This document shows, in pieces, positions 20,901-31,200 of a stretch of 64,000 nucleotides of DNA. The position numbers and the translations under genes were made by a program. How positions within the stretch are numbered: the stretch's first letter is position 1; each line of letters starts with the position of its first letter. The stretch comes from Marsupella aquatica (taxonomy: Eukaryota; Marchantiophyta): contig OZ316898.1 of NCBI GenBank assembly GCA_973895155.1, forward strand, positions 6,696,001 through 6,760,000. Direction: 5' to 3'. The notes under the pieces were generated by a model, which saw only the letters and a list, made by a program, of their open reading frames with translations, had not been told where the DNA came from and did not search any database.

Positions 20901-23900
20901 TTGGTAAACCTGGCCGACTCATATTTGTTGCTCCACTTGAAAGTGTTGAATTTGGGAAGGAACGTGGGAGTGGGTCTGAGAGATTTCAAGAGCTTGACGG
21001 AGACCATTGAGAGGGGCCGCCTTCCCAGCTTGGAGACTCTCATTTGGTTAGGAAATCCAGTAGATGACGTAGCTGCGAAGGCCGTAGCACGGGCGTACTA
21101 TGAAAATGAAGACCTCACAACCACATTTGATATAACTTGGAATCAAGTCAGCGATCCTGCATTGTGGACGATGGTGAATGAGTCCAGAGCTCGGAACATT
21201 CGGCTCAGGGCTTTGAAGGTGGAGCACAAAGATGTGCTTGAGGATGTAACACCCCTGACTTCTGCAAAAGTATTTCTTTGTGGATTTCCTGAAGTAGGAA
21301 AAACCACATTAAGGAGAGCTCTGACCAATTCGACACGACCACTGAAGGAAGCACGAACTAGAGGAATAGAGTTAAGTCAACTTGAGGAGAGGAATTTAAC
21401 TTTGACTCTGTGGGATATAGCCGGTCAGGAGGAGTATCGTGTCCTGCATGGTACGTTCTTTGCTGATTTAGGATTAGTGGGTGGGAAAGCAACTATCTTT
21501 ATTCTTGTCCTCAGAGCTAGTTTCGCGAAATCTGCGAAAGATGTGGAAAAAGACCTCCTCTATTGGTTTCGGTTCATAGCTTCAAGCTCTCAAAAGCATG
21601 TTAAACGGCATGTGGTGATTGTTCTAAATTGCTTTGGTGGTCAACAATGTGCAAAGCCTGCTATGACGCTATGGATGAGCTTGATCAAAAACATTAAGGA
21701 TTTGTTTCGGGATGTACTCCACATTCGTCTGGCTCCATTTGTACTGGATGTCCGCTTTCCAACATCGGTTCAACCATTGAAGGATTTTCTGTTTGGCCAG
21801 GCTCAAACACTGCTGGAAAATGTCATGGTGCCAAAAGTGTGTTTGGAACTTCAAAAGGAGCTGAAAAGATGGGCAGAAGATGATACCAAGAGCCACCTTC
21901 CTATTATGAGTTGGGAGGCTTTTGAGAAGAACGTCAATTTGAAGCGCAAGGAAAATCGATTAAGTGGAACGCATTTTAAAGCTGCAGCACTCTATTTGCA
22001 TGAGATTGGGGGAATAGTCTATTTCGACCATAAAGAATCGACAGATTCACGGTCCAAGCATAGGAGCGTGGTGGTCTTGCATCCAGAATGGTTCTGCAGA
22101 CAAGTTGTGGGAGAACTGCTCCTCCCAGATGGAATGCTGGAACATTGTTGCTCCTTGATAGTGAATGTTGATGGATTAATTCCCACATACCTATTCCAAA
22201 GCTACTTCGAACATTTGCTGGTAGAAGGTGTTCGAAGTGATGATGTTCTGTCGATGCTAGAACGAGTGGGTTTGTGTTACAGGAAAGGTAACGACGAAAT
22301 CATGGTCCCAGCTCTGATTCAGAAAGAAGATCATAATCTCAGAATGGGGTGGGAAGGTGAAGGATGCGGCTTGGTGATTGGGCGGTGTCTCGCTATTGAG
22401 GACCATGAAAGGACTGCAATTCCGATGACCCTGTTTCGGAGACTACAGGTGGAACTGGCCCAAGATACTAATTTTGGTGGTCGTGGGGACAGTGGGTACA
22501 GAGCGGGAAAATTCTCGTCTAGTTTCAATGTTGGCGAGCTTTCGTTCTTGATAGAGGTTGATGCAAATCCTTCCAATCCAAATGACGACAGGATAGACAT
22601 TCTCGTGAAAACCGTGTGTCCCCACGAGAAAAGATTCGCACAAGTTGAACGTGTTTGTGAGATAATGCAGAAACTGCAGGTTCTTTGCTTTGCATGTTGT
22701 CCAGGGTTAAGATATGATGTAAAAGTCATCGAGCCCTGGAGTGCCACTGAAAAAGCCCCCGAAATGACTAAAAGGCGGCTGATGTCCCTACGAGGGATCA
22801 AGGTTCTTGTGCTCCAAGACGAACTATACTCAAGCTGGCGGGTCAACGGGAATGCTGTGGAACTAAAGACCTTCCTTGCAGATGTTGAAATGAAGGCGGT
22901 TGTCGAGATCAAGGCCGGGATGAAGGCTGAGACCGATGACGGGACACGTGATGCTTATGCCTCTGAATGGGAGATTGAAGGGGCCGATGACTATTACAAC
23001 TCAGACTTTTCTGAAGGGTCGGAAGACTCCGAGGTGTCACTGGGTGGGGTTGAGGCAAATGAAAAGCCAGATGTATCGTCAGAGGCGGTTGAAGACGCGG
23101 AGCGTGCTGCTGAGTTGAAGGATGATATAAAGGGGTGCTGGAAAGAAGATTCATTGCCACAAATCAAAGACTTTGAGGAAGGGAATAGTTCCAATCCACT
23201 GCTTCTGGAAAACGGGGGAGCATGCGTTCAGGATAGACAAGTTTTGCATCCTGAAATTCAGGAACTGAAGGATCTGATCCGTTACACTTGCTCACATCTT
23301 GGCAAGGTTGTACACAGAGAAGGCCATGCCATACGCCAGCACATTGATGACGGAAACCAAAAGCTTTTGTTAAATGTTGACGAGGGGAGGGATGAAGTCT
23401 TGTTATGGATTCAAGCGCACTACTCGTTCTCCATAGCAGAGAAGGAGAAAAGCGTACCCAGGTTCCTGATTCTGAAACGGAAAGACTCTTCGGGATTGTG
23501 GACAAGTTTCAAAGATACTGTCAAAGGACCCTTCCGAAAAAACTACAGACTGCACTTCCTCTGCGAGTGTCAATTCGATGATGGCAATTTGCACTGGGTC
23601 GAAGATCAAGAAGGAGTAAAATTAAGTAAAACTACTGATGTAAACCAATGGCTGAAGGATGTGGAACCTTGGGTGCGATGGTCCTATTTTGTGGCTACAA
23701 CGGTAGCTAAAATCGCACTTACGGTCTTGCTGCCGGGTACTGCCGGTGCAATTCCAACCATATCAACGTCCACGGAGGAGCACGATAGAGCTAGGGATAC
23801 GGCCGTGAGAATGCTGCAAGACGAGGACGAAAAGAATGGTCACGGGAAGCCAGATCCCGCCGAACAACTAACAGGTCTTAAAGAGAGACTGATTGCTGAG

Positions 23901-24158
23901 GGTCACGGAAATGTAGGTACCAGCGACAAACTAACAGATGTTAAAATGAAATTGGTCGCCGAAGGTGTTGTGAAGGATCTGATAGTTGACATTGGGTTGG
24001 GTAATTTTGTAAAGGGGACTAAATTAAGGAGAGTGGTGCTCAAAGCAAGTCCTCAGATTGATTCTAGTAGACGCTCACGAGCGGCTGATTCGGTTTCATG
24101 GGTTTGTGAGAAATGCTTGGAGAAGTATGGTGCAGAAGCCACGGCCATCAGTCCATAA
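17997..24158 (+). CDS. LRR-Roc-COR GTPase protein, gene C (full length, 2053 aa)
   Basis: An intronless 6.2 kb frame. The start is the ATG at 17997 (MDYWIEDSNW), as in gene A. Leucine-rich repeats fill about residues 75-1060. Roc follows with P-loop GFPEVGKTT at 1096-1104, switch DIAGQEEY from 1140, and LNCFGG around 1210-1215 in place of NKxD. COR begins near 1302 (PIMSWEAFEKNV) and ends near 1600. Then come the acidic linker DYYNSDFSEGSEDSE (about 1665-1680), a C-terminal module with PRFLILKRKD near 1821 and FRKNYRLHFLCE, a hydrophobic stretch (about 1895-1918) and a final VCEKCLEKYG. It is the inverted partner of gene A, 172 residues longer because of LRR expansion at 20064-20582. Residues of about 970-1058 resemble gene D more than gene A, suggesting recombination. 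The family includes plant TORNADO1; a recognition or signalling role is inferred. Confidence 0.94.
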   Translation: MDYWIEDSNWRSLGSQQGMDDWDFYRMIFGGCFAGDHFEDGDPAVDSHLKNLRSFKHPQSHFRIQQTLNYTQWRSITNILSYVDVSRIEHLELELPQPQYPREGFIGDGLYLLEDFIHLTFRRLTFGRLKTLRIRLTSKDGHAAVLEREEIQAFALEDWLGTCPDLHTLSLPACIDIGKMSWHLEPTFSRLRSFSITGANGLHQHRWLPILYDFLALGCFRKLEHLDLSDGFLDDASCWNSFIPSLTVRNVPGLKSLRLSENVGVNLADMVPFLLSSPLENLVLDGCEIDSVDVERFTDAIRKGARNPLALRRLDLHNNELDDIAVHALAGSDKLAQLQDLDLSMNSGIVSGTLLTLMETFQRGHHPSLKVLIWARNPDSDAPATEAFVRLYAGNDANLPDEWYQVLYRFPKVTGATGLSETKETQCRVQRIQSNDMREHVVDWHRDPAHCLPASGSGTIPGVELSLTSGARCGMDHFETILESNRISTVEALRLRITSLRSQDPAVLAQGREGNARLAAALMTGQFTSLLTRSLSAGGVIVPIISLSAFDLSGVLGSWNEKHISHVRAFSILSMEGLDDLSRTILHQKLDSALKSGFLRSLQHLELSSGVLDGVDGWEVFTRAINSGNLDCITSVHVRKNVSAEVGPFLMFDFHRSLMVMDGCWVNSEQVWGLADALINGPGTRFSLKEVQLCNGVLVNEHHGWKVLTRAIKSGNLDSITSVIVRKNGLAEVGPVHTFDFPRGLIVMDGSWVNSEQVWGLADALINGPGTRFSLKEVQLCNGVLDNEHGWKVLTRAIKSGNLDSITSVIVRKNGLAEVGPVHTFDFPRGLIVMDGCWVNSEQVWSLADALINRLGTMFSPVELHLCNGVLDDGHGWKVLTQAIESGKLGNIRSLRLSQNALNRTSLEDLLPILLTDSFVKLVMDGCFINTDQLRALADVLVNCGGPALALESLDLSDNLLSNQAVDALVNLADSYLLLHLKVLNLGRNVGVGLRDFKSLTETIERGRLPSLETLIWLGNPVDDVAAKAVARAYYENEDLTTTFDITWNQVSDPALWTMVNESRARNIRLRALKVEHKDVLEDVTPLTSAKVFLCGFPEVGKTTLRRALTNSTRPLKEARTRGIELSQLEERNLTLTLWDIAGQEEYRVLHGTFFADLGLVGGKATIFILVLRASFAKSAKDVEKDLLYWFRFIASSSQKHVKRHVVIVLNCFGGQQCAKPAMTLWMSLIKNIKDLFRDVLHIRLAPFVLDVRFPTSVQPLKDFLFGQAQTLLENVMVPKVCLELQKELKRWAEDDTKSHLPIMSWEAFEKNVNLKRKENRLSGTHFKAAALYLHEIGGIVYFDHKESTDSRSKHRSVVVLHPEWFCRQVVGELLLPDGMLEHCCSLIVNVDGLIPTYLFQSYFEHLLVEGVRSDDVLSMLERVGLCYRKGNDEIMVPALIQKEDHNLRMGWEGEGCGLVIGRCLAIEDHERTAIPMTLFRRLQVELAQDTNFGGRGDSGYRAGKFSSSFNVGELSFLIEVDANPSNPNDDRIDILVKTVCPHEKRFAQVERVCEIMQKLQVLCFACCPGLRYDVKVIEPWSATEKAPEMTKRRLMSLRGIKVLVLQDELYSSWRVNGNAVELKTFLADVEMKAVVEIKAGMKAETDDGTRDAYASEWEIEGADDYYNSDFSEGSEDSEVSLGGVEANEKPDVSSEAVEDAERAAELKDDIKGCWKEDSLPQIKDFEEGNSSNPLLLENGGACVQDRQVLHPEIQELKDLIRYTCSHLGKVVHREGHAIRQHIDDGNQKLLLNVDEGRDEVLLWIQAHYSFSIAEKEKSVPRFLILKRKDSSGLWTSFKDTVKGPFRKNYRLHFLCECQFDDGNLHWVEDQEGVKLSKTTDVNQWLKDVEPWVRWSYFVATTVAKIALTVLLPGTAGAIPTISTSTEEHDRARDTAVRMLQDEDEKNGHGKPDPAEQLTGLKERLIAEGHGNVGTSDKLTDVKMKLVAEGVVKDLIVDIGLGNFVKGTKLRRVVLKASPQIDSSRRSRAADSVSWVCEKCLEKYGAEATAISP
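20064..20582 (+). repeat. Two extra in-frame 87-residue LRR blocks in gene C
   Basis: Blocks at 20064-20324 (261 bp) and 20325-20582 (258 bp) are nearly identical. Each encodes EVQLCNGVL, then GWKVLTRAIKSGNLDSITSV, VRKNGLAEVGPVHTFDFPRG and WVNSEQVW. A third, older unit precedes them (about 19806-20063). Gene A has a single unit, which accounts for the whole length difference. The period preserves frame and LRR register. Confidence 0.92.
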
Positions 24159-25290
24159 TCAAGGTAGCTTGCTCCAGCGAGTCTCGATTGGAATGTCCTG
24201 ATGTTAAAGTTGTGAGAATCGGAGTTGGGAAGGTTGCAATCGGTACACAGCGTATTTCTTGATGGGATTGAGCTTCCTCAATCTGGTAGTTTGTCAGAGG
24301 AAATGATTGTGCAATAATTTCTAGGAACCATGTGAATTGACTGGCCCCCTACTAGAGACGTCTGGATTGGTTTGGCATGCCAAATAGGAGTTCGTTGCTT
24401 TAGACTGACGAAGTTGGCGCAAACTGTGGAGAGGATTTCAGTAACAGAGGATAAAGAGACTGAGCCATGATGGAAGATCGATTGCACTGCTCATGTCACA
24501 ACCGAGAAGGGGTCCTCTCCGGCAGTAACGAAGGCGCACTTTCCACTTGGCAGGTAAACGTGACCCATTGTCTCCAGTTCTCCAACTATTTGATCATCTT
24601 GAGTGCAACTCAACTTCACTGGGGTCTTCCTTTAGATTCTGCTTTTCTCCCAGACAGTTGAATGCAGTCTCGCACTTTTTCACACACCTTTTTCAGGATG
24701 AGTTTTGTAAGAGTGCAGTTCGTGAAAATGGTGTTTCGCGAATCCCAAACTCCTTGATCTGAATTGAATTGATCTTAAATTCCGTTGATTCCCAAACTAA
24801 GGCGGTTGGACATATCTTGGGAAGTATTACGTGCGATTGTGATACCATTTTCGTTTCTACTTTTTCATCTATTGTTGAAATGGTAATGTGTTGGCAAAAT
24901 GCAATAGATTTCTCTTGCTGCTTGTTGTTGCTGCCCAGTACTGATGCAAACCACTGACTTCTCCTGCTACAGGGACAGGGAATGGAATGGCAAGATCTAT
25001 TTTAGAAGCTGGAAATGAAGAATATAATGCTGCGAGTGTAACTTTTCGTACCGTTCGAGGTGCCTGTTAGCCCTTCATACTTTGCTGGGAGTCCCACTGT
25101 AGGTCGTATTTTGTCGACAATAGTAGAATCCAGGTGCTGCTAGTTTATGAAATTTTAAGTAAATAGTGTGAGAAGATCTTTCTGCTGCGTCGAAGAATAG
25201 TCTATGAACATCCGACAGTGCCTACCTGATAAGTTGTCTTGTCTTGTTCAGGTCAGATGCAGGCACTAGATGTTGCCACTTGTATACAGA
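24159..25290 (+). other. Conserved 3' flank of gene C
   Basis: Counterpart of 2130-3253. Just after the stop is AAGGTAGCTT, which could be a donor. At 24637-24658 lies TCTGCTTTTCTCCCAGACAG, and near 24691 TTTTTCAG; both look like plant splice acceptors. A spliced 3' UTR is therefore possible but unproven. Homology to the downstream remnants of D and E restarts exactly at this pyrimidine-rich block. Confidence 0.55.
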
Positions 25291-28200
25291 TATGTTATTT
25301 TAGGATATGTTATTTTAGGATAACACAGATCTCCTGCCTGCCCTCAAGCCCAAGGTAGGGTGATGTGTTTGTGGGGTTATGGATGCTGTCAACCCTGCAG
25401 GGGGCGTAAATTGGCAGTTAGGCTTGTGGTGTAGTCTATACTGAATACCCTGATCACAATCTAGGTCCATTTGTTAACTTTACTCGGTTTGGTCTATGTT
25501 GCTAAATTGAAGTCATTTGCGTGCAGTTGACGGAGAAATCGTCGGAAGAGAGAAAGGTGCTTATGGTGATGGGAGCGAAGACCCAATGCTTTATGGCCGA
25601 ACAATCGATGTGACTATAGACAAAGGTCTTACAACAATACTTGTTCCTCCTTTCGTGTAAAGTGCTAGTCATGTGCTCAATCTGATCATAGACCAAGCAA
25701 TCGTTGGTGCAGATCATCAGGTTCTGTGTTGAGTGTACGATATTTTTAGATTAGAGGTGCGTTCTGAAGTCAGTGTTCGCCAAGTGTAATATGCTGTGGA
25801 AGAAAGGCTCTTAAATCTTGATTTTCTCCCTTTGTCAACTTTGAAATAAGTTTTATAATCCACCAATTATTGAGAAGGGGTAGTGAACTCACTTGGCGTC
25901 AGTAAACGAACTTTCGCGCTGTTGACAGTGAAATGCTTTTTCTTTCCTCTCTGCCGCATATAATGGGTAGCAGAGAGATCAGTATATACGAGGAACTGGG
26001 CCCAAAGCACAATAATTCCAACGTTCTCTACTGGTCTAGATCTTCCTTGCTGCAGGCGGCGTTCTTTACTCACTGGCTAGGATTCTCTAGGGGTAGAATT
26101 CTGGAGTAGTAAAAGAACAAGGGTAACATCACCAATTTATTTTGCTAAGATTGAAAGTCCGAAAGGATGTCCTCTTTCCAGGTCAACATGTGGACTCAAA
26201 GTCCACGATAGAACACTTGCTAATTGCCTTGGTAAGTCTTTAGCCAAGGATACGTATCTCCGCACCGACTATTGCGTCTCAGTCTCGTCTACCTTTGCAT
26301 TGTTGATAGTTGGACGCCACGTCTGTACTTCATGATTGCTCCAGCCTCTGGTCGCTGTGTGACTTAATCAGTGCCTAAAATGTCTTATGAAGCTCTACAA
26401 AATGATGTGTCCAATCAACTTTTTGGCTGCAGGATCATTTCCTCCAGGCCTGGCTGGAAAGCATGTCGTCCCTGTCCCTTCACTGCGCGTTCCTGAAAAC
26501 AGCTGTGTAAGTAAGCAGTTTGACTTGGAAGGTCATTAGAACTTCAACAGAATGGGGAATCCATCAAAAGAACTGGTGACACTCTTCAAAGGAAACTATA
26601 TTGGCTTGAAGACACGTTTGGAATTGTGAGCCACGTGAAAGCATAGAAATCATGGTAGATGGGATTTTCAGGCGTCCAAGAAGGGTGGGTATACCATAAC
26701 CATAAATTAGCATGCCTAACCATAAAGAAAGTGGGTAAACCATAATCTTTTGTAACTAAATTTTTTATTTACTTTTGGAATCATAGAAAATCATTTCTTT
26801 ATATTTAATATTTTTATGTCTACTTCAAAAACTAGGATGATTGACTCTATTTGTTAGATCTGATTGATTGGTCCATTTGATAATCATTAGCTAACAATTG
26901 AAAAAGAACGATGAACAATAATGCATAGTAGTCACAAGAAAAGTTGCATTGTTGTCAATTTGTTTGTAGATTGATGGATGAGATCATTTGTTGATATTTT
27001 GCAACATTCACAAGAAAAGATCATATTTTGATAATTAGCTCTAATAGTGAACTGTGTGTACTTTAAGTTCGAACGTTAGTTGTTCTCTCTGGGTTACTTT
27101 GATGATGCTCTTTTGATGCTATAGTTTGGGTAAGTCAACATCCTAAGACATGCTCATCAAATAAGTTTTCTTGGCATAATTTAGTCACCTCAGGTTTGAG
27201 CTTAGATTGTTTATGTTGCTACCTAGCTTGGGGACCTACATGATAAACAGATTTGAAAAAAAAGGTTGTTATATAACATAACTTTCTTATGATCCTCAAA
27301 ACACTAATATGAAATAGATTTAAGAGAAAAGAAATTAAGTTAGGATTTGTGGACAATAGAAAGTAAGAAAACAGGAGGGAATTCAAGGTGCCTGGGCAAG
27401 GAGGGGAAGAAATTTTGGGTTGCAAATTTCTGTTGGATTGAGCTTTTGTTGAGCTTTTGTTTAAGGTTAGCCACGATATAGATATTGAAATTTGTGGAAC
27501 GGCAATATGGAGATATGTGGTAAAACTGATAAACTTTTAAACTTTTTGACATCATTTGGAGCTAATTCAAAGCAATCAGCCATCCCTGAACCTGTTGTAA
27601 TCCTTAAAGGAAAGTTATGGAAGAAGTTGAAGAAGATTGAGTTTTGACAGAAGAATCGCTTTCAGCGAAATATCGCTTTGGAGTTGAAGAATCGCTTTGT
27701 ATATTTTGTGGCAACTTTGAATGACCATTGTGAATCGAACTGATGTCAGATGAATGAGCTTTTAGGCTTATTGGAAAGCTTACAACAAGGGCTACATGGA
27801 GAATTTCTTAAATCTTGAAAAGTTGCTACTTCAAAATATGCCAAACCGATTCTCTTAGAAGTTTTGGCACTTGACTCATAAATCGTTTTACCTCTTGTTA
27901 CTTTCCTGTTTGAGCTTTAGTTGTTTTAACTAGGTAGGATTAGATTTAGGGTGACACCACTTGTCACTTTAGGGGTTTAGATCTAGATTTGTAAGGATCT
28001 TAATCTTACCTTGTCTCTTAGAGTCTAGAATTCCTTTTGGATATATAGGAATAGGTTTCTCACCTTAGGAGAAAACCCTTTGATTTCTCCCAGGTTATAA
28101 GGGAGCCTATACTTGGACTCCCAAGCAAAATACTTATGTCTTTTCTTCTGAATTGATTTGTGACCAATTTGTGGGTCTTGATCTCATGCCAAATTGGGCT

Positions 28201-31200
28201 TAGGAGAGAGAATCTAATGAAGGAGAATTGCCCCATCATCTAAATTGAATTCAAGCATTTCATGCACCAATCTAAGTATTCAAGTTTTGGATGTATGAAT
28301 TAGAGATATAGAATAGAATTGAATGAATGAATAAGGCGAGGCTCTGAAATCTAGTAAATAGGGAATTGTATTGACTCTTACAACATAAAACCGATCACCA
28401 TTGGTGTATAAGGAAGTTGGAGAGAAGAGAAAAGTAACCTATTTATCCATTGAGAAAAAGGAGAGCCTAAGGAAATTCATTGTAGGATTTGTGACATAAA
28501 AATAGTTTCAGGATTCTGTGTTACCAAAACAGTGAAGAAATTGCTTTAGGATTTCAAATCACATAAAACTGGAATAAATTAATTGCTTTCCTTATTCCTA
28601 CCGGGAACGAACTTTGGTGTTTTTAAGCATAATCACATACATTCTATGTGATTACACTTACCACAAAATTTGGTATGTTTATTGACCAAAAACATTGCAG
28701 TCTAATAGTGAGACATTATGGTTGTTTTTTGCGTAAATTGCATAGAAAATACCTGAGAAAATCTAGCAATTAAGCAGGCTGACAGTAGAAATACAAAGGA
28801 AAGTATTATTCATTCAATCTTCATCGTGTGTTACATTATTAATTATAAGGTGAATACCATTCATTGAGTCTTCACAAGTCACACTATTTTAAGGCTTTGG
28901 AACTTGAGATTTATACTTTACTCCTTTGAGCACCATGTTCGTATTGTCAAAGTTCAATATCACCCCCAAACCTAACAATAAAATTGGGATTTACTAGAGT
29001 GTCACTCTTTTGTGGCATAATCACTACATTGCCACTCTTTTACTGGTATTTATCAGTCTGCCACTCTTTTGAGTCATCTGTTAAGAAAAGTAACTCAGGT
29101 TAACTACTGAAGATCTGACGTCTGAGATTTCTTTTGGTCTCCCCATCGGACGGTCGTCGCTTCCCTCATGGTTACATTCCAAACCCTCAGTTTAGTTTGC
29201 GGAGGGGTGGATCGACTGCTCCATTTCTCCGCCCCTCCTCCATTTCTCTGCCACCATAGTCAAGGCATAATGGCTGCGTCTTTGCTTCCTGCTCAGGCCA
29301 ATGCCACTTCTCCGCTGCATCCTCACTTCCCTGGGCCCTGTTGTTGCTGACCCCGGCTGCCTCTAGCCTGGCCGTGGCTGCATTGTTGCATGTTGCCTGC
29401 CGGCCTCTCCCGACTCTGCCCAGCTGCTGAGTACTCGTTGCGTGCGGGGGTTACATTGAACTTGAAGGTTGCCGGGAGGTTGGAAGTACTCTCTCCTGGG
29501 GCAACGGTGGAGCACTTTCCCTGTGTGCGGCCACCATAGCCAAAGCTCAAAAATCAGCCCCGAACCAATGATGGACACTACAACACCATCTTGTTCCTGC
29601 CTGCAACCAGTGTCGTTTGAGACGATACCCTGGACGATACATGAAGTGCAACTCAAGGTGGTGTCTGACTCCTTCCAGACTCTTATTTGACGCCCAATCT
29701 GTAATTAAGCTGAGTTGAACGTCTTCTCTGCCTGCTAGTGCTTGTACCTGTGGATTGCTAAGAAGAGTACTAGTAACAATTTTGAGTGCTCTAGCATCAA
29801 AGGGAACCAGGCGCAACATTCAGGTGAAGTGCTGCAATTCAAGTCCTACTGCTCTACGTATAGCCTTGAATGTCTATTTTGAGCCTGCCGCTAACAGTAA
29901 ACAATGCCTCCCCCCAAAACCTGTGTAAACCCATGAAAGAAACGTCTATCCTAACCCCCCCCCCCCCCCCGGGGACAAAAGACAACTCTTGCGCTTCACC
30001 CTAAAGCACATCCCGAATTTGTGCGCCCTAAAACAGAAAAATTGAATACACAAACCTATATGTCTTCAATTCTTAAGGAACCATGTCAGTGCGAGAAAAC
30101 AGGAACCTGTGTTACCGTGGCCCTACGACATACGGAGTGACAAGGTCAAGTACAGGAGGCAACAGTGTGTGTCAACATGGTAAGACAGTTTTGCCTTTTA
30201 GAGGACATTCAATACAGATCATAAAGAGGGGGACTATTGGGGCATAAAAGTTTGCTCAAGAGGCTAATCAAACAAACTATCTCCCAAAAGGGGCCTATTA
30301 AGCATATCCCTCGGTATTTTTGAAAGTAAAAAATCAAATTGGATTGTGGGTATTACTTTTACAACTAAAAAGTAATGAAAAATAAAGAGAATGACATGCA
30401 TTAAGTTCATTAGGATACATAAATCTAGGGATACATGCACAAACGAATTATGCTTATATTAGCAAGCACTTCCTGGTCAATCACCATCAGGTATTCTTCG
30501 CTTTAATTAGGGCTGTCTTGCATGTGATGGTCCTTGCAATTCCAGTCCTTTACAAGGAAAAAGTATATGGTTTGTCCACAAGATCTCTGTAAATGATGAT
30601 TGTATGTGATTTGCTCTTGTGATATAAAGTTCTTTGTTTGTTATGAAATTTGAAGGTCTTGAAGGGAAGGGCCCCAAATGTTGCCTTGCCCTTAGTTTTC
30701 CAAATCAGTTGGGTCAGGCATGAACCACTCTGTCAATGATAAAGTGACAAGAGTGAATGAAAGGGCCTATTTTCAAGGACCTTGCACATGCAAGACGGCC
30801 CTTAAACTCGTTCTGTCTTGCTAAGCGGAAATCCTGAATTCAGGACGAAACACAAAATCAACACCCTGAACTCTAATCAAAGCAACTCGGGCACCTGTGT
30901 TCATATTCCCGCTAATTAGCCTTATTCTTGCTACGCAGAGATCGTGAATTCGGAAAGACACCCGCAATCAAGACCATGAATCCAATGAAAGCAACTAGCG
31001 TGCGTGCTCTTCCACACGCTAATTCATTAGAAAAAAACAAACACTGTACTGCATTAGAAAACAAAATAATAGCAGAAGGTACTAATTCCCCGTTGCCTGG
31101 ATCTTGGCTTGCCAAAAATAGATCGAAACATCTAATATTGTAAGACGTTCGGGGAACATCCAGCTGCGAAACATCCGGACCGTTAGGAGCGACCAAAAGG

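Larger units (their letters stand above)
17373..25290 (+). repeat. Right arm of the giant inverted duplication (gene C unit)
   Basis: Partner of 2130-9515 in opposite orientation. It carries the leader, gene C and about 1.1 kb of 3' flank. It is longer than the left arm mainly because of two extra 87-residue LRR blocks in gene C and small leader differences. Confidence 0.9.

Noticed and set aside
27630-28180. Possible solo LTR (TATA-like GATATATAGG, GTTATAAGGGAGCC)
   Set aside because: No second copy, no TG...CA ends with a target duplication, and no retroelement proteins anywhere in the window.
29160-29820. GC-richer stretch with several 73-97 codon frames on both strands
   Set aside because: No recognisable domain, no consistent frame and no splice-supported gene model.
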